A DNA stretch of 64,000 nt from Chloroflexota bacterium. GTDB lineage: Bacteria; Chloroflexota; Limnocylindria; Limnocylindrales; CSP1-4. The stretch spans positions 27,643 to 91,642 of the forward strand of contig CAKKPP010000008.1 of NCBI GenBank assembly GCA_919901745.1, read 5' to 3'. The notes beneath the pieces are model-generated. The model ran no database searches. It was not told where the DNA came from and saw only the letters and a list, made by a program, of their open reading frames with translations. The position numbers were made by a program, and so were the translations under genes. The stretch's first letter is position 1, and every line of letters begins with the position of its first letter. This document shows, piece by piece, positions 1 to 9,726 of the stretch.

Positions 1-1
1 C

Positions 2-1219
2 GACGATGTCAGGGGGCCCCTCGTCCTCGCCCTCGAGCCGGTCCCCGGACCGGTCGGCGAGGGCTGGGTGGCGGCCGACTCCCACGTCCACTTCATCTCA
101 CCGACGTCGGCACTCCTGCAGGCTCGAGCCGAGGGCGTCGAGGTCGTCAACCTCCTGGCAACCCAGTGGGGCGACCACCACACGAGCGTCGCCGACCTGC
201 CGATCGCCGTCATGCACGATCCGTCCGACCGGCATCTCGTCGTCATGGGCAGCGAGAACCGCCAGAACATGCTCGGTCACATCGGCCTGCTCGGCGCATC
301 CGAGGCCGTCCTGCCGATGGCCAGCGGCGGCTCGCCGGAGGGTCGTCTCGGCGATCCACTCGGCTGGCTCATCGCCGACTGGGCGGATGCGGTCCACGCC
401 CAGCGCGGGCTGGCGCTGGCCGTCCACTTCCCGCTGCCGTATGCCGAAGTCGCAGCCGACATCGTCGCCGGCAAGATCGAGGCGGTCGAGATGCAGGCAC
501 TGACACGCGGCGTCGACGGCCCCTCGATCCGCGAGTGGTATCGCTTCCTCAACTGCGGCTTCCGGCTGCCGATCGTCGGCGGTACGGACAAGATGTCGGC
601 CGAGATCCCGCTCGGCGCGATCCGCACGTATGCCCGGCTTGTCGACGGGCAGCCGCTCTCGTTCGAGGCCTGGGCCGACGCGGTGCGGGCTGGCCGGACG
701 TTCGTCTCTTCGGGCCCGTTCGTCTCCCTGACGGTCGAAGGCCGCGAACCCGGCGACGTCATCCAGCTCGGCAGGAACGGCGGCACCGTCGAAGTCAGGG
801 CGGCCGCATCCGCGGCGTTGGCGGTCATGGGCGGGCTCGACCTCATTCACGATGGAGCGGTCGTCGCCTCGACGAGTGCGCGAGACGGCACGGATCGGCT
901 GGACCTCACCGAGCGGATCTTCGTCGCCCACGGAGGCTGGCTGGCCGCGCGGGTCACCAGCGACAACGTGATCCACTCGGCCTTCGCCACGGCCATGGGT
1001 GCGCACACCTCACCGGTCTACCTCGAGGTGCCCGGCCGGCCGGCCTTCAACGCGGACGACGCCGCGGTCATCGGAACGATCATCGACGGGTCGCGGACGT
1101 GGGTCGAATCGATCGCCACGGTCGCGTCCGCCGCGGAGCGGCGGCGGATGGTTGCTTACTTCGAGGCCAGCCGGGCCCGCCTCGATGAGCTGATCCGCGA
1201 GCGCACGCGAGGCGTTTGA
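2..1219 (+). CDS. CehA/McbA-like metallohydrolase (PHP-like), 5' end truncated by window
   Basis: Open frame runs to the window edge (DDVRGPLVLALEPVPGPVGEGWVAADSHVHF...); ADSHVHF metal motif; single long ORF. Confidence 0.6.
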   Translation, partial: DDVRGPLVLALEPVPGPVGEGWVAADSHVHFISPTSALLQARAEGVEVVNLLATQWGDHHTSVADLPIAVMHDPSDRHLVVMGSENRQNMLGHIGLLGASEAVLPMASGGSPEGRLGDPLGWLIADWADAVHAQRGLALAVHFPLPYAEVAADIVAGKIEAVEMQALTRGVDGPSIREWYRFLNCGFRLPIVGGTDKMSAEIPLGAIRTYARLVDGQPLSFEAWADAVRAGRTFVSSGPFVSLTVEGREPGDVIQLGRNGGTVEVRAAASAALAVMGGLDLIHDGAVVASTSARDGTDRLDLTERIFVAHGGWLAARVTSDNVIHSAFATAMGAHTSPVYLEVPGRPAFNADDAAVIGTIIDGSRTWVESIATVASAAERRRMVAYFEASRARLDELIRERTRGV

Positions 1220-1232
1220 GGACGGCCCCGGG

Positions 1233-2201
1233 TCAGTCGGCCGCGAGCGTCTGCGCGATGCCGGCGAGAGCCTCGAGGGTCTGCGGGTCGAACGGCGCCA
1301 TCCAGTCGAAGACCGCGAGTGAGGCGCCCGCCTCGGCCATGGCCTCCAGCCGGTCGCTGATGGCGGAGACGGGCCCGGCGTAGTGGTTCGCCGCGGCGGT
1401 GTCGCGGGCCACGTCCGCGGGCATCCCGTGGCGCATGAGGATGGCCGCAAGGTCGCGTTGTGCCTGGCGGGTCGTCGGGCGCACGAGCGGCGGCGGTTGG
1501 CCGATCGTCCTGCGGATCGATGTCGGGTCCCGACCGATCGCCGCGCAATGCTCGTCGAGGACCCCGTTCAGGCGGGCGAACTCGGCCGGATCGTTGCCAT
1601 CGGCGTTCCACCAGTCCGCGTGACGGGCGACGATCCGCAGCGTCCGCTTCTCGCCCGAGCCACCGATGACCAGCGGCAGCCTCGACTGGAGAGGCGGTGG
1701 GTCGTTGACCGCGTCGTCGGCCGAGTACCAGGTGCCGGCCATGCTCACGCGCTCACCGTCGAGCAGCCCTCGGCAGATCGCGGCCGCCTCGGCCAGGCGG
1801 TCCAGGCGCTCTCCAACGCCCGGAAAGGCGATGCCATACATGCGGTGATCGCGCTCGTGCCAGCCGGCCCCGATCCCGAGAACGGCCCGGCCCCCCGATG
1901 CATGGTCGAGAGCCGTCGCCATCCGGACGAGAAGACCAGGGTTCCGGTAGGCCGCCCCGGAGACGAGGCATCCGAGCCGGACCCGCGAGGTGACCGCCGC
2001 CCAGCCACCCAGGACCGACCAGCCCTCGAAGATCGGCCCGTCGACCGGGCCGCCCACCGACTCCGGGCCCAGAGCGGGAAAGAAGTGGTCGTTCGACCAC
2101 AGCGATTCGAAGCCCAGTCCGTCGATCGATCGGCCGGCATCCATGAGGTCGGCCCAGGCAACGTGACTCGCCCAGACCTGGAGGCCGATCGCAATGCTCA
2201 T
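1233..2201 (-). CDS. LLM-class F420/flavin-dependent oxidoreductase
   Basis: MSIAIGLQVWASHVAWADLMDAGRSIDGLGFESLWSNDHFFP...; luciferase-like TIM barrel motifs, VLGIGAGWHERDH. Confidence 0.85.
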   Translation of the reverse strand: MSIAIGLQVWASHVAWADLMDAGRSIDGLGFESLWSNDHFFPALGPESVGGPVDGPIFEGWSVLGGWAAVTSRVRLGCLVSGAAYRNPGLLVRMATALDHASGGRAVLGIGAGWHERDHRMYGIAFPGVGERLDRLAEAAAICRGLLDGERVSMAGTWYSADDAVNDPPPLQSRLPLVIGGSGEKRTLRIVARHADWWNADGNDPAEFARLNGVLDEHCAAIGRDPTSIRRTIGQPPPLVRPTTRQAQRDLAAILMRHGMPADVARDTAAANHYAGPVSAISDRLEAMAEAGASLAVFDWMAPFDPQTLEALAGIAQTLAAD

Positions 2202-2309
2202 GACCCGGCGATCGTAGCGCGCTCAGCCGACCGCCGAACGATGTGACCGCGTTGTACGAGCGCCGTGGGTCACGCTAGAATCGACAAGCGCCGCGCATCG
2301 GCGCGCCGA

Positions 2310-2385
2310 GCGGGAGTAGCTCAGTCGGCAGAGCGTCTGCTTCCCAAGCAGAAGGTCGCGAGTTCGAACCTCGTCTCCCGCTCCA
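2310..2385 (+). tRNA. tRNA-Gly (anticodon CCC)
   Basis: Acceptor GCGGGAG/CTCCCGC, D-arm TAGCTCAGTCGGCAGAGC, anticodon stem-loop TCTGC-TTCCCAA-GCAGA, T-loop TTCGAAC, encoded CCA. Confidence 0.95.
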
Positions 2386-2429
2386 CATTCCGTGGCCGCA
2401 CGACCAACACGTTCTGCTACCGTTCGCCG

Positions 2430-3470
2430 ATGCCGCGTGCGCTCCCTCGTCGCCTCGCCGTCCTGGCGACGGTTCTGGCGCTCATCCTCTCGGCATGCGG
2501 CACCGCGCCATCAGATCGTCCATCGCAAACCACGCCGCCCCCCAGGACCTTGCTCGTCGACACCGACGTGGCGCCCGATGACCTCGTCGCCCTGGCCTTC
2601 CTGCTCAGCGCGCCCGGGGTCGATGTCGCGGCGATCACCGTCTCGGGGACTGGTGAGGCGCACTGCGCTGCGGGCGTTGGGATCGTCCTCGGTCTCCTCG
2701 AGCGGCTGGACGCACCGGAGATTCCCGTCGCGTGCGGCCGCGAGTCACCCCTGGCCGGAAACCACGCCTTTCCGGAGGCATGGCGGGCCGGCGCCGACGG
2801 AGGCTCCGGACTTGATTTGCCGGACACCGAGCGGGTCCCGTTCGATGGAAACGCGATCGGTCTGATCGCCGAGGTGGCTGCCAAGACCGATGGACTATCG
2901 ATCCTGACCCTAGGTCCGCTCACCAACCTGGCCGAAGCGCTCCTCGCGGATCCCAGCCTGGTCGAGCGTATCGGCCTGCTCTACGTCATGGGCGGAGCGC
3001 TGCATGTCGCGGGCAACATCCAGGGCCCGGGGGCGCCGACCGGAAACGCAGTCGCCGAATGGAACATCTACGTCGATCCACGCGCCGCTGCGATCGTCGT
3101 TGAACTGGGCGTCGAGCCGCGATTTGTCAGCCTCGATGGCACAAACCAGGTCCCCGTGACGAAGGCGTTCGCCCAGCGGGTGGCGAGCGAAGCAACGGGG
3201 CCCGCGGCGCAGATCCTGGCCGACCTGTTCGCCGCCAACCCGTTCATGACCGATGGCTCCTACTACCTGTGGGATCCGCTGGCGGCCGAGCTGGCGGCAG
3301 GCTACGAGGTCGGGACGTTCAGCCCCGCGACCGTGAGTGTCGAGGAGGCCGAGGGTCCGGAATCGGGGTTCACCCGCCCGACCGACGGTTCACCAAACGT
3401 CCAGTACCTCTCCGATGCCGACCAAGCCTCGGCTGAGCACACCCTCCTCAGGATCTTGAACGGACCGTGA
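2430..3470 (+). CDS. Lipoprotein inosine/uridine-preferring nucleoside hydrolase family protein
   Basis: Lipobox LILSACG; LLVDTDVAPDDLVALAFLL (IUNH DxD motif), LGPLTNLAEAL; the ORF call at 2265 runs through the tRNA, so start moved to ATG 2430. Confidence 0.85.
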   Translation: MPRALPRRLAVLATVLALILSACGTAPSDRPSQTTPPPRTLLVDTDVAPDDLVALAFLLSAPGVDVAAITVSGTGEAHCAAGVGIVLGLLERLDAPEIPVACGRESPLAGNHAFPEAWRAGADGGSGLDLPDTERVPFDGNAIGLIAEVAAKTDGLSILTLGPLTNLAEALLADPSLVERIGLLYVMGGALHVAGNIQGPGAPTGNAVAEWNIYVDPRAAAIVVELGVEPRFVSLDGTNQVPVTKAFAQRVASEATGPAAQILADLFAANPFMTDGSYYLWDPLAAELAAGYEVGTFSPATVSVEEAEGPESGFTRPTDGSPNVQYLSDADQASAEHTLLRILNGP

Positions 3471-3733
3471 GTCGGGCATGCGCGGAATCGAGATCGACGC
3501 AGCGAGCGGCACAGCCTGGGTCGAGTCCGGGGCGTGCTGTGGCCGCCGCCTCGGACCGCCAGAGCCGTCCCGCTGGCGAGCGAGAGCGCCAGAGTCGCCA
3601 CGACATCCTGCACGTCGCGGGCCCTCACGATGGCCGCCGGATGGCGGTCGATCGCGGCATTGTCGACCTGGCGCGCGGCCTCATAGCGCGCGTCACCGGG
3701 CAGCACGACGCGCCGCTTCAGGCGCCCCGGCAC
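3466..3733. pseudogene. Remnant of FAD-binding (PCMH/BBE-type) oxidase, two pieces in opposite orientation
   Basis: Minus strand: LPGDARYEAARQVDNAAIDRHPAAIVRARDVQDVVATLALSLASGTALAVRGGGHSTP; plus strand from about 3466: SGMRGIEIDAASGTAWVESGA, which follows GGGHS in intact FAD oxidases. Confidence 0.6.
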
Positions 3734-3907
3734 GGCGAAGTCGGCGAGGGAATGGGCGGCGTGCCGAGGGCGGGATCGTGCGGCACCGAGAGCCGGAGTC
3801 TGGACGAGGCGGACCCGGCGGGAATGGCGGTTGTGGACCGCCGCGAAGTCAAGCGGGGTGGTTGACGGCGCCCAAGGCTCGAGAGGACGGCGATCGCGGG
3901 CGCGTGA

Positions 3908-5173
3908 TCATTGCCCGGCGGCCCCGAATACGAGCGCTGCATTGAGCCCGCCGAACCCGAACGACGTGGACAAGACGTGCCGGTACCTGCCGTCGCGGCC
4001 GTCGCGCAACAGGCCGGGCAGGAGCGCGAGCGCGTCCGGATCGGGATCGACCAGATTGACCGAGGCTGGCGCCCAACCATCGCGGATGGCCAGCGCACAG
4101 ATCGCGGCTTCGATGGCGCTCGAGGCGCCGAGCGGGTGCCCGTACAGCGCCTTGGTACCGCTCACCGGGACCGTCCCCGCCCGGGCCCCAAGTGCCAGCG
4201 CGATCGCGCGCGCCTCGGCGACATCGCCGATCGCCGTCGAGGAGGCGTGAGCGTTGACGTAATCGATCTCGGACGGATCGACGGCAGCGTCGGCCAGGGC
4301 GATTGACACGGCGCGCGCCGCCTCGACGCCATCGGCGCGAGGCTGGACCATGTGGTGCGCGTCGGAGGTCGCCCCGTACCCGAGAAGCTCGGCATACGGG
4401 ACGGCTCCGCGGTGCTCCGCAACATCGGCCGCCTCCAGGACGAGGAGCGCCGCGCCCTCGCCCATGACGAACCCGTCGCGCCCCACATCAAAGGGCCGTG
4501 CGGCGTGGCCGGGGTCGTCGTTGTGGCCGCTGGACAGGGCTCGAATGATGTCGAACGCTCCGAACGCCAGCGGGCTCAGCGGGATCTCGCAGCCTCCCGC
4601 GATCGCAGCATCGACCCGACCCTCGCGCAGATCACCGAGTGCCTCGCCCAGCGCCACCGCTCCCGATGCGCACGAGTTGGCCGTCGACAGGATCGGGCCG
4701 CGGACACCCAGGGCAATCCCCAGGTTGGCCGGCGCGGCTCCGCCGAACACCGCCAGCGCGAGATTTGGAGCGACCGCGCGAATGCCGCGCGCCAGGTAAC
4801 GCTCGTGCTGGCCCTCGGCATATGCGATGCCACCCAGCGCGGACCCGAGATAGATGCCGATCCGCTCCGGCGCGGCGGCCCCCCTGGCGCCCGGATCCAG
4901 GCCGGCATCTTCGAGCGCCAGCCGGCCCGAGGCGAGGCCGAACTGGCTGAACCGGTCGAGCTGACGGGCGGTTTTCGCGGGCATCCAATCGAGCGGCTCG
5001 AAGTCGTCGACCTGGGCGGCGATCTGCGAACGGAACGGGCTCGGGTCGAAGCGGTCGATTCGTCGAACCGACGAGCGCCCGGCCCGCAGGCCGGAGCGGA
5101 ACGGGTCGCGTCCGGTCCCGATCGCGCTGACGACCCCGATGCCGGTGATCCAGACCCGTCGACGCTCGCTCAT
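3908..5173 (-). CDS. Beta-ketoacyl-ACP synthase II-like (KAS)
   Basis: VWITGIGVVSAIG N-term; Cys in NSCASGA, His in VNAHASST, His in SGTKALYGHPLGASS. Confidence 0.9.
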   Translation of the reverse strand: MSERRRVWITGIGVVSAIGTGRDPFRSGLRAGRSSVRRIDRFDPSPFRSQIAAQVDDFEPLDWMPAKTARQLDRFSQFGLASGRLALEDAGLDPGARGAAAPERIGIYLGSALGGIAYAEGQHERYLARGIRAVAPNLALAVFGGAAPANLGIALGVRGPILSTANSCASGAVALGEALGDLREGRVDAAIAGGCEIPLSPLAFGAFDIIRALSSGHNDDPGHAARPFDVGRDGFVMGEGAALLVLEAADVAEHRGAVPYAELLGYGATSDAHHMVQPRADGVEAARAVSIALADAAVDPSEIDYVNAHASSTAIGDVAEARAIALALGARAGTVPVSGTKALYGHPLGASSAIEAAICALAIRDGWAPASVNLVDPDPDALALLPGLLRDGRDGRYRHVLSTSFGFGGLNAALVFGAAGQ

Positions 5174-5703
5174 GTCGGTGGATTCGTCGGATCGGGCGCT
5201 TCGGACTGCGCCACCGTGGAGGGTGCCGCGAGCGGCGCCTCGGTCAGCGCCTCGGTCAGGGCCTCGGCGAGCGCCTTGAACGTGGCCAGCGTTCGGCCCG
5301 CGATCGGCCGCGTGAAGGCACGATCGACGAAGGCCGCGAATTGGGGCAGGCGCGGCCGGAAGTCGTGGTCGATGGAGATTCGAGTGCCGGCCGCGAAGGG
5401 CTCAAGCCGCCAGGTCACGTCCATTCCCTTCGTCGGCCCGGCCACATGGACAAAGCGGAGGCGCCACGCCTCCGGCTCGGCCCACGTCCGGGCCCGCCAC
5501 GCGACGAGCAGGCTCAGCCCCAGCAGGGGGACGATTGGCCGGCGGGCGACGAAGTCGGCGATGAGCGAGCCATCGGCCGCGCGCCCCACCGCACGGGAGC
5601 GAGCGTAATGCGGGAGGAGTCGCTCCCAGCGCTCCACGTCTCGGGCGAGCCGGAACACGAGCTCGAGCGGGGCCGCCACGTCGATGGCGATCGTGCTCCG
5701 CAT
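5170..5703 (-). CDS. SRPBCC (polyketide cyclase/START-like) protein
   Basis: MRSTIAIDVAAPLELVFRLARDVERWERLLPHY... Confidence 0.85.
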   Translation of the reverse strand: MRSTIAIDVAAPLELVFRLARDVERWERLLPHYARSRAVGRAADGSLIADFVARRPIVPLLGLSLLVAWRARTWAEPEAWRLRFVHVAGPTKGMDVTWRLEPFAAGTRISIDHDFRPRLPQFAAFVDRAFTRPIAGRTLATFKALAEALTEALTEAPLAAPSTVAQSEAPDPTNPPT

Positions 5704-5729
5704 CGCTCAGCCGAGGTGCCGGGCCGTGG

Positions 5730-6938
5730 TCACGGCGCGAGCAGTGCGGCGAGATAACGCGGATTGAGCACGCGACCGGCCCCGACGAGATCGCCCATGA
5801 CGAGGCCCATCGTCGCACGGACCGCCGGGCGACTGGCGAGGCGTCGGGCGGCATACTCGAACAGCGCCGGCCGAGCGAGGAATGCTTGCACGAGCCACGA
5901 CACGGCGTCCTTGGTCAGGAAGCGCCGCTGCATCGCCCGCTCGTAGGCGGCGAACGCGCCCCGTCCCCCGCGCGCTCGCGCCCGGATCGCTGCGGCCGCA
6001 AGTTCGGTGGAGGCAAGCGCGCGGTGGAGCCCTTCCCCGGTGAACGGGTCGAGGAACCCGGCCGCATCGCCGACCAGCAGCCAGCCGGGGCCCGCACGCC
6101 GGGTCACCCGGTGCCCGAGGGGCCAGGCGCCGACGACGCCGTCGGTGGGGCTGCCGTTGCGCCAGGCCCCCGCGTCATCAGAAGTGGCCGGGATCGCTGC
6201 GACGATCGAATCGGCGACCGCCCGTCCGCCTTGCCTGGCAAGCGCGTCCTGCCACGTTCGCCCGAGCACGATCCCCACGTTCACCAGCCCACCGGCGACC
6301 GGAGCGATCCCGACGTAGCCGTCACGCAGCAGACGCATCCGGGCATCGCGTGTGGTTGTGGGGTCCGGATCGCGGAGGTGGTAGGTCAACCCGATGCGCG
6401 GCCCGATGCGCGGCGGTCGGTCGACGCCGGCGGCCCGGGCCACGATGGATCGCAGTCCGTCGGCACCCACCACGACCCTCGCCCGGAGCCTCGCGAACTG
6501 GCCATCTGGCCCGCGCACCTGGAGCCGGCCGGCCACGGGGTCGAGCTCGGTCACGGTCCAGCCGAGCCTGAGGTCCGCCCCAGCGCGTCTCGCGAACTCG
6601 AGCAGTGCCGGATCCAGGCGTGACCGATCGAATCCGACCGCCGGCTCGCCGCCCGCGTCGGCGCCATACGTCAGCCGAAACGAGGTCCCGCCTGCCGTCT
6701 CGACCCGCATCGCCGGGATCGGTCGGGCAACGGCCAGCAGGGTCGCCGAGTTGATCCCGGCACGACGCAGCGCGGCCACCGCCGCCGGCGAGCTGAAGAC
6801 GCCCCCGGCGCGCCAGCGCCATGTCGCGGCGCGCTCCAGGACCACGACCTCGTGGCGGGCGTCCGCCAGCCGGGCGGCCAGCACGGCCCCGGCCGGGCCG
6901 CCGCCGACCACGACGATCTCGACATGCTCCGCCCTCAT
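5730..6938 (-). CDS. NAD(P)/FAD-dependent oxidoreductase (geranylgeranyl-reductase-like)
   Basis: VEIVVVGGGPAGAVLAARLADARHEVVVLERA; LLVGDAAGFLDPFTGEGLHRAL. Confidence 0.85.
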   Translation of the reverse strand: MRAEHVEIVVVGGGPAGAVLAARLADARHEVVVLERAATWRWRAGGVFSSPAAVAALRRAGINSATLLAVARPIPAMRVETAGGTSFRLTYGADAGGEPAVGFDRSRLDPALLEFARRAGADLRLGWTVTELDPVAGRLQVRGPDGQFARLRARVVVGADGLRSIVARAAGVDRPPRIGPRIGLTYHLRDPDPTTTRDARMRLLRDGYVGIAPVAGGLVNVGIVLGRTWQDALARQGGRAVADSIVAAIPATSDDAGAWRNGSPTDGVVGAWPLGHRVTRRAGPGWLLVGDAAGFLDPFTGEGLHRALASTELAAAAIRARARGGRGAFAAYERAMQRRFLTKDAVSWLVQAFLARPALFEYAARRLASRPAVRATMGLVMGDLVGAGRVLNPRYLAALLAP

Positions 6939-7690
6939 CGCGTGGCACTCCCCGGGTCCGGCGACCCGGACGCGCCACCGCCATCCGGGATGGGCACCGC
7001 CGCAATCGCATAACGCTGGCCGAACGCCCCGCGGATCGTGCGAACCGGCCCCAGGCCGGCGGCTCGCAGCAAGTCGGTCATCTCGCTCGCCCGGTACGCG
7101 CGTCGGACGGACAGCGGGGCGTCATGACGCGTGTACCGGTTACCCGTCAGCAGGTGGCCGAGCAGCCAGGCTCCGACCCAGGCAAGCCGGCCGCGATCGA
7201 GATCATTGACGATGACGCCGAGACGGGCGACGCGAGCCAGCTCACGGAACAGCTCCACGGCTGCCTCCGGTTCCAGGTGGTGGACCACGAGCGAGACGTG
7301 GGCAACGTCGAACGAGCGATCGGGATAGGACAGCGAGCGCCCGTCGCCGACGTGGAGTTTCAGGCGGTCCGTGCTTGCGCTGGCCGGGTTCGCCCGGACG
7401 GCCGCCGCCAGGACTTCCGCACGGCTGTCGATCCCCACCACGGTCAGGCGTCGACCGCGGCGGTCCGCCCACTTCAGCAGCCCCAGCGGGATGTCGGCGC
7501 CGCCGGTCCCGACGTCCAGCAGCGTGAGCTCGGCGCGGTGGGCGGCCAGGGCTTCGATGGCGGTGGCGCTCAGCGCGACGCCACCCAGCCAGCGATTGAT
7601 CCGGCGCAGGTCTCGCAGGTTGCCAGCCAGGGCGACCGGGTCGTCGAGTGGGCCGTCGAGCAGCTCGACGGCGTTCGTGAGGCGCTCCAT
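6935..7690 (-). CDS. Class I SAM-dependent methyltransferase
   Basis: LTLLDVGTGGADIPLGLL...; SFDVAHVSLVVHHL; start chosen at ATG 7690 (ORF open to 7798). Confidence 0.8.
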   Translation of the reverse strand: MERLTNAVELLDGPLDDPVALAGNLRDLRRINRWLGGVALSATAIEALAAHRAELTLLDVGTGGADIPLGLLKWADRRGRRLTVVGIDSRAEVLAAAVRANPASASTDRLKLHVGDGRSLSYPDRSFDVAHVSLVVHHLEPEAAVELFRELARVARLGVIVNDLDRGRLAWVGAWLLGHLLTGNRYTRHDAPLSVRRAYRASEMTDLLRAAGLGPVRTIRGAFGQRYAIAAVPIPDGGGASGSPDPGSATR

Positions 7691-7849
7691 CCGAATCGGG
7701 TCCTCGGGGGTTGCCGAGGGCCTAGCGTACGACACCGGCGGACTGCGCCAGGCCTCCCGACAGGCGATCGGCGGCTCGACATGGTCGCCTACGACCACAG
7801 ACCAGGGCCGTCGTCGGGGTGCCTTGCGTGACCGTCGAGAACATGGGTC

Positions 7850-7880
7850 TTGACATTGGAGTGACTCCAGGGTCTAAGGT
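7850..7880 (+). promoter_or_regulatory. MerR-family-type promoter: -35 TTGACA (7850-7855), 19-bp spacer with TGGAGT-g-ACTCCA dyad (7857-7869), -10 TAAGGT (7875-7880)
   Basis: Direct reading: ttgacattggagtgactccagggtctaaggt; 19-bp spacing with a central dyad is diagnostic of MerR-family promoters. Confidence 0.8.
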
Positions 7881-7886
7881 CCGGAC

Positions 7887-8951
7887 ATGGCAGCGACACC
7901 CGAGACCGGCTACCTCGTCCTGGCCGACCTCACCGGATACACGGCGTATCTCTCGCGAAGTGAGCTCGAGCACGCTCCGACGATCGCCGGGGACCTGCTC
8001 GAGACGATCGTCGGGCGGCTGGAGCCACCGTTTCGGCTGGCGAAGTTCGAGGGCGATGCCGCGTTCCTGTTCGTGGAGGACGGACGAGCGGATCCGTCCC
8101 TGATGCTCGATGCCGTCGAGGCCACCTATCTGGCCTTCCGGCGCCGGCTGCGAAGCATCGACCAGGCAACGAGCTGCGACTGCAACGCCTGCCGGCTGGC
8201 ACCCAGACTCGACCTCAAGGTCTTCGTCCATCACGGCTCCTACGTTCGCGGCAGGATCTCGGGTCGTGACGAGCTGGCCGGACGCGACGTGATCCTCATC
8301 CACCGACTGCTCCAGGGCTCCAGGGCGTCGCGGGCCGACAAACGCGGATTCGCCCTGCTCACCGACGCGGCAGCGGACGCACTCGCACTGGACCCGCTGG
8401 CGCTCCGCCTGGAGGAGGGCACTGAAACGATCGAGCACCTCGGCGAGGTCCGCACGTTTGTCCTGGACCTTGAATCGCGTTGGGAGGACGACGCTGCCCG
8501 CCGACTCCTGACCGTGGTCCCCGGCAGCGAGCTGCTCGACATCGAGCTGTCCGTGGCAGCCGATCCCAGCGTCGTCTGGGCATATCTCACATCGCCGGCC
8601 CTGCGGTCGCTGTGGGAGAGCGCGATCACGATCGAGGAGGATGTCCAGGGCGGCCGTCGGGGCGTCGGTACAACGACTCGATGCGTCACCGGACAGCTTG
8701 CCACGCTCGAGGAGATCGTCGATTGGCAGCCCTACGAGCACGTTGGCTGGAGGCTGACCGTCCCATCCGTGGGCCCGATCGCCGCGACTGCCGACCTGCA
8801 GGTCGCCGGGGAAGGCACGCACCTGCGCGTCCGCTGGGGCTATCTCGGAACCACCCCGCTGGACCCTGCTGCCGTCGAGCGAATCCGCACCGAGCGGACG
8901 GCGGCTCTGGGGCGCCTGGGTCACATCTTCGACCGCCTCTCGGTGTCCTGA
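7887..8951 (+). CDS. DUF2652 domain protein with C-terminal SRPBCC domain
   Basis: GYLVLADLTGYTAYLSRSELEHA... (cyclase-like DUF2652), then DIELSVAADPSVVWAYLTSPALRSLWESA (SRPBCC). Confidence 0.8.
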   Translation: MAATPETGYLVLADLTGYTAYLSRSELEHAPTIAGDLLETIVGRLEPPFRLAKFEGDAAFLFVEDGRADPSLMLDAVEATYLAFRRRLRSIDQATSCDCNACRLAPRLDLKVFVHHGSYVRGRISGRDELAGRDVILIHRLLQGSRASRADKRGFALLTDAAADALALDPLALRLEEGTETIEHLGEVRTFVLDLESRWEDDAARRLLTVVPGSELLDIELSVAADPSVVWAYLTSPALRSLWESAITIEEDVQGGRRGVGTTTRCVTGQLATLEEIVDWQPYEHVGWRLTVPSVGPIAATADLQVAGEGTHLRVRWGYLGTTPLDPAAVERIRTERTAALGRLGHIFDRLSVS

Positions 8952-8979
8952 GCACCGCGTCCCGCGAGGGCTCGGAACT

Positions 8980-9145
8980 CCGCGGTGCCGGCGTCGGCGC
9001 GCATTGGTCTCGCCGCCGGCACGGCTCTGACGGCGGTGCTGACTCGTATACTGGCTCCCGCCTGGGGCATCGATGGAGCCGCCGTCGCCGGGACGGCGGG
9101 TACGGTGCTCCGGAACGTGCTGCTGCGGTGGTTCGTCCGCCGGCG
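8980..9145 (+). pseudogene. C-terminal remnant of a Wzx/MATE-like polysaccharide flippase
   Basis: Frame reads IGLAAGTALTAVLTRILAPAWGIDGAAVAGTAGTVLRNVLLRWFVRRRL; no full-length gene. Confidence 0.4.
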
Positions 9146-9237
9146 GCTGTCGTTCTTGCCCTTACGCGGTGTCTTCATCCCACGCGTGGGTGGATCTCGC
9201 GAGGCCTGAACGGGCAGACGTCACAGGGAGTCAGCTC

Positions 9238-9726
9238 ATGGTGGACCCGCGAGGGCAGTTCAACGTCATCGCCCCCGATGTGCTCATCGGCGAGGGGACG
9301 CGCGTGGGGAACTTCGTCTTCATCCGCGCCAACACGAACATCGGGGCCGGTTGCACCATCGGCTCGTACGTCGACATCGAGGGCGACGTTTCGATCGGCG
9401 ACCGCGTTTCCCTCCAGAGCGGCTGCTACATCACCCGCGGCGTCGTGATCGAGGACGACGTCTTCTGCGGGCCGCGGGTCATCACCATGAACGACAAGCG
9501 CATCGTCCACCGCCGGTCCAGCCTCACCTTCGTGCGCGAAGGGCCCCGGATCGGGCGCGGGGCGCGGGTCGGCGGCGGGAGCGTGCTCCTGCCGGGGGTG
9601 ACGATCGGGGCGAACGCCTTCGTAGGCGCCGGATCGGTGGTGACCAGGGACGTCCCGGAGGGTTCGATCGTCGTGGGCAACCCGGCGCGCGTCGTGGGGT
9701 CGGTGCGCCCGGAGGAGCTCCTGTGA
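9238..9726 (+). CDS. Left-handed beta-helix acyltransferase (sugar N-/O-acetyltransferase, WbpD/WlbB-like)
   Basis: Hexapeptide repeats IGEGTRVGNFVFIRANTNIGAGCTIGSYVDIEGDVSIGDRVSLQSGCYI. Confidence 0.88.
   Translation: MVDPRGQFNVIAPDVLIGEGTRVGNFVFIRANTNIGAGCTIGSYVDIEGDVSIGDRVSLQSGCYITRGVVIEDDVFCGPRVITMNDKRIVHRRSSLTFVREGPRIGRGARVGGGSVLLPGVTIGANAFVGAGSVVTRDVPEGSIVVGNPARVVGSVRPEELL

Noticed and set aside
2265-2429. N-terminal extension of the nucleoside hydrolase ORF
   Set aside because: This stretch encodes tRNA-Gly; lipoprotein signal starts at 2430.
9045-9060. TATACT -10-like box as a promoter
   Set aside because: Lies within the flippase remnant without a matching -35.
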